Shown here piece after piece: positions 38,340-51,087 of a stretch of DNA of 64,000 bases (position 1 is its first letter; each line of letters opens with the position of its first letter). Origin of the DNA: Lycorma delicatula (lineage: Eukaryota > Arthropoda > Insecta > Hemiptera > Fulgoridae). The notes under the pieces were generated by a model. The model was not told the origin of the DNA. It saw nothing but the letters and a program-made list of their open reading frames with translations, and did not search any database. Location of the stretch: contig NC_134455.1 in NCBI RefSeq assembly GCF_047948215.1, positions 291,363,647 through 291,427,646 on the forward strand. Reading direction: 5' to 3'. The position numbers and the translations under genes are program-made.

Positions 38340-39090
38340 AACAGGCGGATTTTCCATCACTGCAGCTCTCACCAGCCCCTCCGACAAATGGTCTCTCTTT
38401 GTTCTTTGTATTAACTGGCTGCTGTAGATATCCACTGCTCTTATGGCCCTTTACATTACATCTAAAACATAATCTAGACCGGTCTGGCTCTCCGCAATTC
38501 ATAGCTTTTTAGCCATTCTCTCCGCACCTTAATCACCTTAATGTTCCCTCCCTCTGGAATTAATCCAGCCTATCTGTATCATCGTAACCTCGGATAACTT
38601 ACGCGCCACAAATCCCGGCACAATTGTCGTGGCATTCTGCGACCCTCCGTAAGTCGGCCGCAAGGATGTAACTCTCATATTCGCCTCCATGTAGCCAGCA
38701 TATGCCGCCACCGATTTGACCACCTCAAAAGATGTAGCGTCATGTTCTAAATACTTTATATGATAGTATATTGGGTGAGCTCGCCTGCCCACCTTTTTGA
38801 TTGCAACCTCCACAATACTTTTGCCTGATTGATTGCTCTAATAAGCTCACTTGCTTTGACTTGACACGTATTTGTACTTTACCGCCGTTCCCTTCCCTAA
38901 CTGATAGCACTTAAGCCACACTAGTATCTTCTTCTATTATCTTCTTTTACACATTTGAACAGTTCAGCGAAGCTCCGCCCCTCAGCTCTGGTCGACTTAT
39001 ACGTGACGGCTCACCCTGTCAGGTAGCCTTCTGCTTTCCAGCAGGTTCATTAATCTATTGTCTGCCATCGCACTCTAGTAATCTTTTCAA
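38340..39090 (-). pseudogene. LINE ORF1 (gag-like RNA-binding protein), decayed
   Basis: The minus-strand frame at 38538-38813 carries the R1-type gag signature: VTSLRPTYGGSQNATTIVPG, then ARKLSEVTMIQIGWINSRGRE. It is followed in another frame by GEPDRSRLCFRCNVKGHKSS near 38440-38490, a CCHC zinc knuckle. Its C-X2-C-X4-H spacing is kept, but the final Cys is replaced by Tyr. Upstream at about 38950-38990 the words ELFKCVKED resemble the variable gag N-terminus. The protein would package the element RNA. Stops and frameshifts interrupt it. It ends immediately before the ORF2 start, as usual for this clade. Confidence 0.8.
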
Positions 39091-39150
39091 GATAGCTCCA
39101 GTTCTACCAGCCGGGGACCACCCAACCTCCTAGTTTCCTGAACCAGTCTA

Positions 39151-41508
39151 CATCTTGGATCATTTTGTGTGCCAATCTGTAGATTAAACTTATTCCGTTT
39201 ATTTACCCTTTTGAGAATTATATACTCAAATTTATTGAAAATAGCTTATACGTACAATTATATATTAACAGGATACACACCAAATTTTGAGAAATTATGA
39301 AATTTCTATTTAAAGAGTAATATTTATTTCCTGAGTCATTACGAAAAAGAATTATAATTCATAATCTTCAACTCTTTGAGAGCACAGAGATTATACAAGT
39401 AAAATATTTTGTTAATTGTTGTCCCAGCTCCAGGTCATATAATGAGATAAGATCTGAGATTCACCTACGTGACTTCACTGTTAGCGGTTTATCTTCTAAC
39501 CGTATAGAAGTCATATTGCCGAATTTGAAATTTTCCAACCAATTTCTCGGGTTATTAATCCAAATTGCTGCCAACTCTGCATATAATCATGTAATCGCAC
39601 GTACATATTACTAAAATTTACACGCTTGTTCAAAAAAAATGATTAGTAATAGTTAGGCAAGGCATCTTTCTTCTTGTTATCGTGTATAACATTGCGACCT
39701 CGAAATGAAAAAGAAAATTAATACCACACATAAATATATACGCTGTACATGTTTTGAATCTTCCACTCGTCTGATAAAAAAAAAAAAAAAAAAATTAAAA
39801 AAAAAATGTAAGTAGTTGTTCACAGATGGTTATGTGAATCTATTGCAACCTCTGACGTATAGTTAAACAGTAAAAATTCAAGTTTTTTTTTTTTTAATTC
39901 TGAATTTTATTATAAATAATATTTCATATTTTAAAATATAAAGAACATATATTAATATGTAATTTTAAATTAGCTATCAATTTGCTCTATTTTTATTGTA
40001 ATTATTTAACCAAGATTAACTTTAAATTCGGCAATCAATTGATATTTCTATAACCATCTCTCTTTTTATCCACAGTGTAGATTATTAATTTCCTTAAAAT
40101 AACCCAGATATTTTTAAAAACTAAATATCGAGATACAAGAATATAAAGAATATAAGATATAAAGAAAATAATAAATTTACATAGATCAATCTTAATAAAT
40201 CTAAACGGAAATGAATATTAATTAAACTGGTAGTAGATTTATTAAAAATTTAATTCATCTAAAACAAAATTTACTATTTTAATTGTTATAGAATTATTCT
40301 TTTTCATTTTTGGACATTTTTTATTATTTTGTGATTTTTTCGTAAAAAAAAAAATAAATATCATTTTACTTGTCAGGAAATGGTATTCTTTTGTTATAAC
40401 AAATAATTTTAACTAAAATATATTTTTTAACCTTAAAGAAATGAATTGCATGATAAAATAAATTATAACAAGAAAATTTATAAATATATTGAAGTTTAAT
40501 TAATAATTTCCATTAATTTATTGAAAAAATGAATACATATATTATTCTTCATATAAATGATTCTATATTTTTTTTAAACTCGTCTATCAATACTAGTCTC
40601 TTCGTCGAATTTGACTTATTCTCAACTACTCCTCTACACATACTTCTTCTGGCAAGGGAATTTGTCTTTGACATTATGACTGTTACTATCATTTGATGTT
40701 TGTTACCTTCATCCATTATGAAATGCTTTTATATTATTCAGTAATTCTTGATATCTTCTTTTGTTTACGTAATCATAGGTATAATGTTTTATAGAAATGG
40801 TATCCTTAGGGTATTACTGGTACAATTACTACGTTTCTTTAGAGTAATTCGATTTTGGTTTTCAAAATACAATTACCTTGTAAATATTTGTATTCATAAA
40901 CTATAATTTAGGAATATTGATTTCTATGAATATGAGATGTACTTTACGTATTACAAATAAACAAGGTAAGTCTGAGACACAATCTTTTCCCACAGTATTC
41001 CTTCTAACAGCTTAGAAAATGTAAGCTAATTTTCATCTTTTCCATAAAATCTCGGAATAAGTAAAACTAGTAATGTATTAAGAAGCAAACTTTTGTTGAT
41101 TATATAAGAATGAGCATCTTTGTATTTATAAACATTTTATAGGATTTATAAAAAATATTTTTTATTACGTACAACCAATAGGAGTTATTTTTTCTTTTAA
41201 TGAAAACGATTTACTGTTGAAAAAAATATTTGAGCTATAAATAAAATATTTGTGTATAATATTTTAAATATTGAAAATTTGACGTTCAAGATTCTCAAAG
41301 TAATCTTTACCCTGTTATAAATACATACAGTACATAAAAGGCCGATAATTTTAAAATTTCAGTCCTCGAGTAAGCAGGTGATATGAAACTTTTGGATCAC
41401 TTCCTGTTACGATTTAAAAAAGTAAAAATTAAAACAATATGACGATTTAAACCGAATTCTACCAAAACCATTACACGGTATTTTATAAACTAAATAAAAT
41501 ACAAACTA
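39151..41508. other. A+T-rich DNA between LINE and mariner
   Basis: The first 450 bp are slightly less A+T-rich and may hold the decayed 5' end of the LINE. The rest shows only homopolymer runs. Confidence 0.5.
39775..39806 (+). repeat. Oligo-A run
   Basis: About 19 A, two T and ten A. It could be a worn retroposon tail, but no body is recognised upstream. Confidence 0.6.
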
Positions 41509-41537
41509 CGAGGGTAGATCCAGAAATAAGGTTCCCA
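41509..41537 (+). repeat. Left terminal inverted repeat of the mariner
   Basis: Begins CGAGGGTAGATCC and continues into AGAAATAAGGTTCCCA, next to the TA target dinucleotide. It is at the 3' end of the transposase gene. Confidence 0.92.
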
Positions 41538-41608
41538 TCAATTTTACAAATAGACAACATTGTTTATTCTCATAGAAATTTACATTGTTAAAAATTAGAA
41601 ACTTTGCT

Positions 41609-42652
41609 CTATTTTTCTACATTATTTCCATCTTTTTCTACGCATTTTTGTAGACGGTGCTCCAATTTCTGTATCCCAATGTCTAGAACTCCGTTGCCAA
41701 CCCGTTGAGGAAGCGTTTCACCTCTTCTTTGACTTCATCGTCTCTCCGGAAGCGTTGGCCACTCAAGTGTTCCTCTAGCTTGGGGAAAAAGTGATAATCA
41801 CTAGGCGCGAGGTCCGGTCTGTAAGGTGGGTGGGGCATGACACTCCACCCAAAGTGTATCAAAAGTTCCTGGGTATAACGGGAGACGTGAGGTCAGGCGT
41901 TGTCGTAATGCAGCGTTACACCGACTGTCAGTCGTCCTCGCCGGCGGTTCTGGATAGTTCGCCTGAGTTTTCTTAGTGTTGCACAATAACTGTCTGAGTT
42001 GATTATTGTTGAAATCGATCTGCAGTATCCCCTGACGATCCCAAAAATCACTGGCTATGACTGCGACTGGTGACCGTAAGTGACGCCACTGTTTGGACTT
42101 TTGTTTCGTTTTAGAAGTGAAACGAAACACCCACGTTTCCTCTCCCGTAACAATGGAGTCCAACAATCCTTCCTTATGTTTTTGACAATTTTGAAGAAAC
42201 TGGTGAGCACACTCAAGGCGTTTCTCGTTGTGTTCTGATGTCAAAAGCCGCGGTACTCATCGAGCACAACACTTGTGATACCCGAATTTTTCAGTCAAAG
42301 CTCTTTCCACTGTACTGTAAGAACTCTCAGGAATCCGAGAAAAAAGTTCACGGACGGTGATCCTCTTGTTTTGAACCACTTCGCGTTGGACCATCTCGAT
42401 AACCGCCTCCGAAACTGACGGTCTTTCACTCTGTTCTTCATCGTAGACTACCTTCCGACCGGGATTACACTTACTGCACCACTTTCGGACGTGTTGAACG
42501 TACATACACTTGTCGCCATACACCTCTGTCAACTGACGATGAATATCCACGGGTGGAGTCCCTTTGGCGTGCAAAAAACGAATTACGGAACGAATCTCGC
42601 ACTTAGTGGGATCAAAAAATGGAACCTCCATCTCGGACGGCTGCTGAGCCAA
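41609..42652 (-). pseudogene. Mariner transposase, D,D34D family, inactivated
   Basis: From the ATG at 42652 to the TAG at 41609 the span is 1044 bp, or 347 codons, as in typical mariners. The N-terminal helix-turn-helix region reads IRSVIRFLHAKGTPPVDIHR and QHVRKWC; the linker holds VYDEEQSERPSVS. The W-V-P-R-L-L-T box follows a TGA at 42257 that replaces its Trp. The first catalytic Asp is replaced by Glu (TGEETWV instead of TGDETWV). After DFWDRQGILQIDF the frame shifts. The second catalytic box is then DNA-stop-PH (41893-41904) and the third is PDLAPSD, with exactly 34 residues between the second and third Asp. A second, compensating frameshift near the 3' end restores the original frame for the closing QKLEHRLQKCVEKDG segment. 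So it carries two nonsense codons, two frameshifts and one catalytic substitution. Confidence 0.93.
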
Positions 42653-42764
42653 GACTGAGCGGCGCAGCGAAGCGCGGCCGGATGGAATCGTGAGTGGAGG
42701 TACAGCTGCGCTCAGCAGTGTTGCCGGATTTCGCCTCGCACCTTTCCGTGCGGCTGGAGCTCTT

Positions 42765-42793
42765 TGGGAACCTTATTTCTGGATCGATCGTCG
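42765..42793 (-). repeat. Right terminal inverted repeat of the mariner
   Basis: Reverse complement of the left repeat apart from four changes in the outer ten bases. It is followed by TA. The transposase start lies about 110 bp inside it. Confidence 0.92.
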
Positions 42794-45700
42794 TATTTCA
42801 AGTTTTATATTAATAAATATACAAATTATTTCGATGTTTATTAATGATAATGTTTTATTTTAGGCTAGGATGCCAGAATTTGAATTTACAGTCATACATT
42901 ATCTTGAAAATTGTGAATAATATTTTAAAAACGTTATATCAGTAAATAATAAATCATTTGTAATAATATTATTTAAATGTTTATAATACATTAATTTGCA
43001 ATAATACTTGATAAATGTAAACAAGAATATCTAAAAGTTCAATTAAAATTTAAAAAATTAAAATACTTTTTTCAAGAAAGGAAATAAAAGCAATGTTTCT
43101 AGTAAACATCTGTTGAAATATATTTTAGAAAAATATGGAAATTTAGGTGAATAATATGTCTTCCATTATTATTATAAAATTATTTCCATCTCGTATATGG
43201 AATATAGTTTTTATGCATATGAAAAATGTTTATAGTGTTTCATAGTTCAAAGAAACACAAGTAATTTAAAATTTATGTGCTAAATTCTTTTTCAATACTT
43301 TTTATATTTTACGTTTCTATTACCTGATTTGTTAGAATAATTTTTTTTTATAAAATTATAGTTCAGCGAGCCATATTTTTTTCATTTACGCCCTATCCGA
43401 GTGAACTTTTTTTTAAAAAGTTTTTTTAAGGTATCGTCCAAAAATTATATTTTCTTATTATTTATATAAAAAAATGTATTTCTCCAGTTTTAATAATACT
43501 AACTCTTATATATTTAAATGTTATAATAAACAGATTAATCTGTAAATCTCCTTGCCTTAATAGAACGTATAAAAGAATATGTTTTTCTTGTAGCATCCGA
43601 CTTCATTTAATATATTTTATCTGTTAAGGCCTGTTTTTGTTAAGGAAATTTGAATAAGAAATATTAATTATAAGAAAATCCGGACCATATATACTAATGT
43701 GCAAGGAGATTGCAGTAAATTGGTGAGGAGAGCAATTTATTATTTCTTCCTACCTTCCAAATATCTTTTCAGTCTTGGTTTTGCGGTCTTGACAAAACCT
43801 TTCAAGCTTGATTAATGAAATCAAATGAAGAAAGAAGTTCATCAGTGAAGTAAAAATTTAACAAAAAGTGAATATAACGTAAGGTCAGTTCTCTTTACAG
43901 TTATAATATTTGTATTTTAGTAATATTTTTTTAGTAGATTTGATGTAATTTACTTAAAAAAAAGAAGTGAATGCATTCCATTAAAATCGTACGAAATTAT
44001 GTCAATATATTTTGGTAGATTAATAGAGCTTTCTAAATGATGACCTATGTGAAATAAAAAACAAAACATACTATGTGAAATAAAAAAAAGACAACTTTAA
44101 CCTTAAACATAATGTTGTAATCAAATTGTTCTATTCATTGCCTGTAAATTTGTAAATTCTTTCTGACTAAATATTAAAAACAGGAAAATGAAATTTGGCT
44201 AAGCGACCATTAATTAAAGTAAGTAAATTAAAAAACAAAAAATTTCAAAAAGGGATAAAATAATAACTTGAAAGCTAACTTGGACATTTCTCTTTATTAT
44301 AGTAAGCATTCGAAATTAAATTCTTTCTCAATTCCTCCTAAGACGTTGAAAGTGAGTAAGTGGAAAATTCCTCACGAACGTACTCATCATTGATTTTCGC
44401 TTTTTCCCCACAAAAAAATTCGAAAGCTGAAATTTGCCTTATTTGTCCTCAAAGGATCCTTTAGAAAAAAGGGAAAATTTTTTACTATACGTAAAAGATT
44501 ACATAAAAAAATAGTGTTACATTAAAAGTAATTTTTAGCGTAATAAGATATGACGGGAAAAACAAAATGGAGTTTGGAAATCTGGCCGGGATGTTACCTA
44601 CCCGTAAATTAGCAGCAATTTAAAATTTTTTTCTCACTTATACCTAAGGTTATAAAAAAAATGTGGCAATTTGCCTATAATATGGAAATCCTTATTGAGA
44701 AATTCATTGATATTTTGTTTAAATGTGAATTATTAGTTATTGCTGAGAGAAATTTATTCAGTTTACTTTAGGAAAAGCTAGAAAAAATAAATTTGGTAAC
44801 ATCCTTCTTGTGGGTCTAAGTAAAAAGTCATTGAAGGAAAATAGATGCGAAATCGAGTGAATGATCTAGAAACTTGATATAGACGTCCGCTTATACTATA
44901 ATATCTTCACTTATACTAAAGACGTAAAACCTGATTTTTAAAACTAGTTTCTCACGCCAGTTGATATGCAAAATTACCATTATTTAGAAATGGCTTTTCA
45001 AGCAGTACTTATAATAAAATTATTTTAAATTTATAATCTCTGTTGAAACGTTACCAAAAAAATTAATTGAGTCTAAACTGTATTTTTAATCTCTGTAAAA
45101 AAATTGAACGTGTTGAGATAAAAGTTTGGAACTCAGAACAGATTTCAACATATTATGTAAACCCAGCTCTGACCAGCTAAACAACCTGTAAAATATTAAA
45201 CTGGATTTCATACTTCCAGTATACTTTAGAAATCCAATTTTGAACAAATGAATCTGGTTCTGAGCTTAATTGCACCATTAAAAAACAAATTTGATAATCT
45301 TGTAAGAATACATGGTTTCTTAATTCCAATTTACTTTCTTAACACGGTGAGTAATAGTTAGAAATTAAATGTATGCTATATTATAAAACGAATTTCACGA
45401 TCACTCTTTAAACAATTCCTTTGATAATATAATTTGGTAAGGAGGCTTCGTAATGTCAGTTTATAATCAGAAAATACTAGAAACATTCAATAAAATCATA
45501 TCGCGAAAGAAGAAAACCTTTTAGACAGCCATATATGTAATCCATTTCTTGATCGTAGTTGATAAATTGAACTGAAAATAATAATTGAAACTTTGAATGT
45601 TATTATTAACTCAAAAGGCTAAAGACAAGGAAAAGTGGGAGCTTAAAGTTCTCTAATTTGAGAATGGTACGTTAGATAGTTGGAAATATCATGCTGAAAG

Positions 45701-48024
45701 AGAATGTATATATTTATATACACATTAATAATTATAGAACTAAAAAGGGAGTAACATAAATTGTAAAAATAAAAAAAAGCATTTTTTTTTTTGTTTTCAT
45801 TAATTCCCCTACATTAATTTTCAAGCTTTTATTTTAGACATTTAGATATTATACTTTAATAATTTTAAAAATAAATCTATTATGTTTTTTGTAAAAATGT
45901 TCAGTTTTTACTCCGATTATGTTTTAATCCTTAAACATGGAAATTATAAAAGTAATCACATTGAATTGTAACTTTCTTCATTTACAACACATTATGTTTT
46001 ATTTTATATTTATGCCTATGCCATAATTTAATGCATCAAACAAAATTACAAAATATTTCAATTTAAACAAGCAGAGCAAAGGCTTTGAAGATTGTTTTAA
46101 TACATATACTAATGCAATATCAGAATTTAGCTATTTCATTTTGTTATCAAATAATTTTCACGGGGATAACTACAAATAAATTTTCGAACAATATTATTTC
46201 AACTAAAAAAAAATAAAAAAATAAAAATAATTTAAATCATAAACATAATTATTAGAAAAGTTAAATAAGTTTAACTTTTTTAATTATTCAGTTTCTTTTT
46301 AATTCGTTATTTAATGCTATATTACGAATGTTTCGTAATTTCAATTCAAATTAATAAAAATCTGTTTTATTAAATAAAATAATTTGTTAACTATAATGTT
46401 CGGTTTAACGTCACTCATTTTTATATGATTATTTAAATTGAAGTTTATTTTTCTGCTTGTAAGTGCTTCATTACTTGGGGGTTTATTTTTTGGCAGAATT
46501 TCGTTATATTTAATCTTGGCTCTGATTCAATATATAAAATTTTAAAAATATCTTTCTGAAATTCGATTTTCTTTTTGAATTTTCTCTTTTTAATTTCATT
46601 TTAGTAAAAAAAGAGCAATGAGAATAAAAAACAAAAATGTTTGAAATATGGCTATTTAAGCATTGTTTTGAAAGGAAATATTTTTTTTCGTAGAATATAT
46701 ATGCTACTGTGACACTCCTGAAGAAGGTCGACAATTTTTTGTCTATAACTATTTCGGCCTACATGTAGCAAAAAAATAATCACAAACTGCTATAAAAATT
46801 ATAATTTAATATTAGTAGCTTTTTATTTTACATTTTTAATAGAAGCGAAAACTATAATATTACATAATAACTATAATCTGTAGTCTTTCTGATTGGATAA
46901 TAATCATTAAAATTATTATCTCTTCATTAATGACATAATTATAGGATGAATTGATAACATATACGATACAATTTGTTGTATCGTATTACAACATTTGTTT
47001 TATAAAACATTTAAAAGTTGTATAAAACAATTGACATTGTAAAAAAAATAAAATACTTTTTTTTATTTTAATTTAAATAATTGAATAAATCAGTATTGTA
47101 AATTGATTCATAATAATATATACTAATTAAAGTTAATTAAATTTTCAATTTATATGGTTTAGTGGTTTGGTTTTTGGAATTTAATGGTTTGATTTAAAGG
47201 TTAAATTCTAATAGCAGAGTTTAAATCTGTTAAAGGGAATTGAATGTTTTAGTGGTTCTGACCTTCTGGTTAACGCTTGACGTACGCGTTTAATTAATTA
47301 AGAGTCGATAATAAAGTGATTGGATCTTCACTGGGATAATTTGATTTTAAAGGGTATCGACGGAGAACTAAAGAGAAAGATTCAGTCAAGGAAAATGTTA
47401 AGAATAACGTCTTTAACTTTTAATTATTTATTAATAATAGTAAATATATTCCATTAAACACCGAAATACTACTAATATTATTTTATAAAATTCTAATTTA
47501 TTTTAAAATTATTTTTAGTTTAAAAATAGAAAAATAAAATACATTATCAAGAATTAGTTAATCCTTAAAAAACTGTTTTAATTAGATTAGAATCTTTTTA
47601 ATTAGAAAAGAAACTCTTTTAATTATTGAATAAAAAGAAGCATATTTATTTTTTCAGAATTCATTTTTTTTAAATATATACATTAAGGTAGAATTATTGT
47701 AAAAACAGGTTATATGTTTTCCAAAATTCTTATATATATAAATTTTTAATTTGTTCGGCACAAGCTATAAATACGGAATTTGTTTTATTTACTTTCATAA
47801 CAAAACATAATAATAATAATAATAACAATAATAAAAATTTGCTATTATTTCAATTTTTAACTACTTCTAGTGTACTTAAGAACAGCCGAACCGATCTTAA
47901 CTATCTGCCGTTTAATGGTTGTTGAAATCTTAGCTATTTTCAAATTAATATTTTTCTTGCTGTGTCCTTCTCAAATCTGAAAAATAAACATACTTTTGTC
48001 TTTATTTGCGTCTGTAGCACTTAG
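42794..48024. other. A+T-rich DNA without recognisable gene
   Basis: One 74-codon minus-strand frame at 46510-46734 and one short hairpin at 46961. The words CTCCTGAAGAAGGTCGAC and TATTTCGGCCTACATGTAGC at 46712-46769 look like the end of an old retroelement but are too short to assign. Confidence 0.45.
46961..46986. repeat. Short perfect hairpin, 11-bp stem
   Basis: ATACGATACAA, loop tttg, TTGTATCGTAT. A+T-rich; it may be chance. Confidence 0.5.
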
Positions 48025-48060
48025 TAACTCAATATTTGTTTATAAACAAATATTGAGTTA
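48025..48060. repeat. Perfect 36-bp palindrome without spacer
   Basis: TAACTCAATATTTGTTTA is followed directly by its reverse complement. Such spacer-free palindromes can extrude as cruciforms and are often trimmed by mutation, so a perfect one is notable. Confidence 0.85.
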
Positions 48061-48386
48061 AAAAAGTCATTATCAACTAAAATATTTTTATAATAGCTGT
48101 TTAACATGCGAATTCGTTTTCATTTGTATTTTCATTTGCATTTGATAAAATTGTTCGAGAAATAACAAACAATTGTAGTAGAAACAATTATTAGATTTTT
48201 TGTTAACGATCCCATTCCGATTAATTGGAAACATATGACAATCCTAGAAACGCTGGACAGTTTGTAAAACATTTTATAATATATAACTATAAAATATCAT
48301 TGAATTAAAATTTCAAAATATGTTTGGATGACTAAAATTTATTATATTACATATGCACACCAAAATCTGTTATTTATATATCCTAA

Positions 48387-48388
<2 letters not shown>

Positions 48389-48442
<54 letters not shown>
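48389..48442 (+). repeat. (TA)n(TG)n microsatellite
   Basis: About 19 TA units followed by seven TG units, at the 5' edge of the 48.5-kb dispersed repeat. Confidence 0.95.
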
Positions 48443-48479
48443 AGCCCTACCTTTAATAGCTTTGGCCAAGTAAATTTTA

Positions 48480-48960
48480 TTGAATACTAGCTTCCTGTCG
48501 CAGCTTCACCCTCGCTATACGGTTACTTTAGTTTCCCATAGCGGTCAAACATTTTGTTTTATGGTTTTTATGCAAGTAACGGGAGGCAGGATCAGTCAGT
48601 CTCGCGTAAAATAATGGTGGTAGTGTTAGTTGAAGCCACAGCGCCGTATACCTTTGAACCCCATAAAAAGATAGGAATTAAAAAAACCGGAAAGTTTAAG
48701 TATTTATCTGAAGAGTCTTTGCAAGCCCAAATCTACTAAATATCTCGGTAACTATAGTCAGGATTGGAAAAATTTGCAACAGCGTTCTAAAACCTTTTTA
48801 CCTTTTTTCATCACTTTTCAAGGTCGAATTTGAAAAATCTAGTAATTGTTTATTGACAGGGATATTACACTAACCAAAAATCAGGTTCATTTCTTCGTTT
48901 GTAACTGAGAAATTGGAAACACAACAGGGTTTTGAAAAATAAAATTCAAAACTTCATTTT
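48480..48960 (+). repeat. Dispersed repeat related to the 33.7-35.0 kb element
   Basis: Starts beside a (TA)n(TG)n tract with TTCCTGTCGCAGCTTCACCC and shares TTAGTTGAAGCCACAGCGCC, TATTTATCTGAAGAGT and ATCAGGTTCATTTCTTCGTT with the copy at 34.5-34.9 kb. The 61-codon frame inside it is not conserved as a protein between the two copies. Confidence 0.68.
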
Positions 48961-49050
48961 AACCCTTGAAACTTCAAAAAAATCTAGAAATTTTTTTCCA
49001 TATTCATAATCATTCAGTTAAAACCTAGCTCACACAGTGATAGACACTCA

Positions 49051-49323
49051 CAGTTCAAAATTTAATAATTCAATTAATTAAAGTTTGTGCTTCAACCGGC
49101 AGGGTATATATATTTTAGAGATTTTTCCAGATAAAATAAAGACAGATTCCTTTATTTTGTGTAAATTTAATTATGTTATGTAACATTATTAATTCGATTG
49201 TTTCGAATCATTCAGTACAAACCCAGTTACAGTTCATTAATTCAATTATTTATATTTGTGTATATATTACTGCAGGTTTACCGGTTGAAGTAAAAACATA
49301 AAATAATTGAATTAGTGAACTGC
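49051..49323. repeat. Diverged inverted-repeat cluster
   Basis: CAGTTCAAAATTTAATAATT through CTTCAACCGGCAGG (49051-49103) is an imperfect reverse complement of CTGCAGGTTTACCGGTTGAA through TTAGTGAACTG (49270-49322). A third, partial unit in the first orientation (CAGTTCATTAATTCAATTAT) starts at 49230. It looks like the worn ends of a small foldback element. Confidence 0.6.
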
Positions 49324-51087
49324 AATATTAACTATTTCACTATTTCTTTAATTAGTTTTCAGTGATTTAATTTAAATCTATTGATATTTCTTTGTTTAAT
49401 TAATTTTTTTATGAATTATTAAAAAAATACATGTTTCCGACAATTTGTTATCTTTATTCTTACTGACTATTTACTAATTATTTTAAATGTTAACTTTCAT
49501 ATATATTTGTATCTTCATTATAAATAATTTTTTTTTTTTTGACTTTTAAAACGTTTTATGTTTTTGAATTCCTTTTCTCTGGTTTGAAATCTTATTCATC
49601 CAAATAAACCCACCCGTTTAGGTTACACGTTTTCTATACTGGTTAAATAAATCTTCATCTACCTAATGCAATTATCGAAACTGAAATGAATTACTGCATA
49701 CTTTTGTTAATAAAAATCGATTCAGGCGTTACAGCGATAAAAGAGATTACCTTACATAAAGATATATTACCCAAACTGGTGAAGCAAGGGAAAACGATAA
49801 AACAGTTTTTTAGGGATAAATTTAAATTATATTTTACTATTTTAACAGCATTTTACGTACTAAATCTGAAAAAAAATAAATGTAGTTAAAATTGAGGTTA
49901 ATTAAAATGTTTTAAAAATAATCCTGTCTTTGTAATTGTACAGTCACAGTATTGTCCATTTATATAATCCATACATCACTTGTAACCGGGCCATAAAGAT
50001 TTTAATATGAACGATGAAAGCAACAGGTACATTCATAGAAGAGGTAATGAATTTTCAGTGGTAGCCTATTAGACCCTCCACTCAAGTGATTTATTAGGAA
50101 ACGTAATCATAACAAAGTACCAATAGTGTCCCTAAATCACTATTAATCTTATAAACGGTTGGCTAGATTTATTCCAATACATACTCGACAAAAAAGAAAA
50201 AAAAAACTTTGGGTATAACAATTTTATATGTAGTAAGAAAAGTAGGTTAACATTGATGTATGATGAAACAAAGATACAAAAGAATGTAATTATAACATAC
50301 TGTATAACTCTTAATTCATTTTTATTGACGAATTTTTATAAAAAATCAGAAAATAAACAGGGATAAAATCAGCAGTTTTTATATAATGAAATCGTAAGTA
50401 GAAAAAAGGTTGATATATTAATTTATATTTTGTTCGTTGGTCTACATGATACTTTGTATCAGAAGAATGTATATGATTTTAATCAAAGTTATATCAATAA
50501 AATATTGGTCAAAAAATAATCAGAATTATTTGGGAAATTATTTGTTGATCTTAAAATATTTTCAGGTACAGCAATACAGTAATATGAATATATTAATTCT
50601 CTCTTTAGACTTAAGTAAAAAAATTTAAATGCAATAGTATTTGACTCACAGTCAAAACCTATTAGATGACTGTCATTTTCACTGAATTCAAAATCAACTG
50701 CGTATTTATTTCCATTAAACAATATATTTATTTTTTATAGAATCCAAGAATTTATAGCAATTGTCAATCAATATTTCTATACTTTAATTAAAAATATTAA
50801 TGTTGTTTTCGAAAAAAATAGAAATATTTTATATCCACTTGAAAGTATATATTAGAAAATTAATAATTATGAAATAAAACTGATGGTTGCTACTATTTAA
50901 AATAGAATTACCGATGAAATTTCAACCATGCTTCTATAACAGAACTTCTAATAAAAGATCTTCACTTCGAACTATTGAACGTAGTAAGTTTTTTCCCAGG
51001 GAAGTGTTATCGGTCTTTAGCTGTTAATAACTTTCGTAAAAAATCTTTTACAAAATATTTCCGCACTCTTTGTTTACCTCTTCGTGT
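49324..51087. other. A+T-rich DNA up to the perfect inverted repeat
   Basis: Frames of 63-77 codons on both strands overlap each other and read as compositional. Nothing recognised. Confidence 0.5.

Larger units (their letters stand above)
35400..39150 (-). mobile_element. R1-clade non-LTR retrotransposon, both ORFs present but decayed
   Basis: A 3.7-kb island of balanced base composition stands out from the A+T-rich surroundings. Read on the minus strand it has the standard two-ORF layout: gag-like ORF1, then ORF2 with endonuclease, reverse transcriptase and a Cys-rich C-terminus. It is much more complete than the LINE at 9-11 kb. That element shares several boxes with it, such as KRLGR...LFP, so both belong to related lineages and lie in opposite orientations. 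No poly-A tail or target-site duplication could be fixed. The outer limits are set by the composition change and are uncertain by about 50 bp. Multiple stops and frameshifts mean it cannot be autonomous. Confidence 0.88.
41509..42793 (-). mobile_element. Near full-length mariner (IS630/Tc1-mariner) element
   Basis: The element is 1285 bp, the usual mariner size, and is flanked by TA on both sides (41507-41508 and 42794-42795). The 29-bp terminal inverted repeats match over the inner 19 bases and differ at four outer positions. Inside, a transposase pseudogene fills most of the length on the minus strand. Both ends are present, so the copy was inserted whole and then mutated. It lies in A+T-rich DNA and has much more balanced composition than its flanks. 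Confidence 0.95.

Noticed and set aside
46712..46769. CTGAAGAAGG words resembling a hammerhead ribozyme core or a Penelope-like element end
   Set aside because: The required second conserved core (GAAA with a closing stem) is not in place on the same strand.
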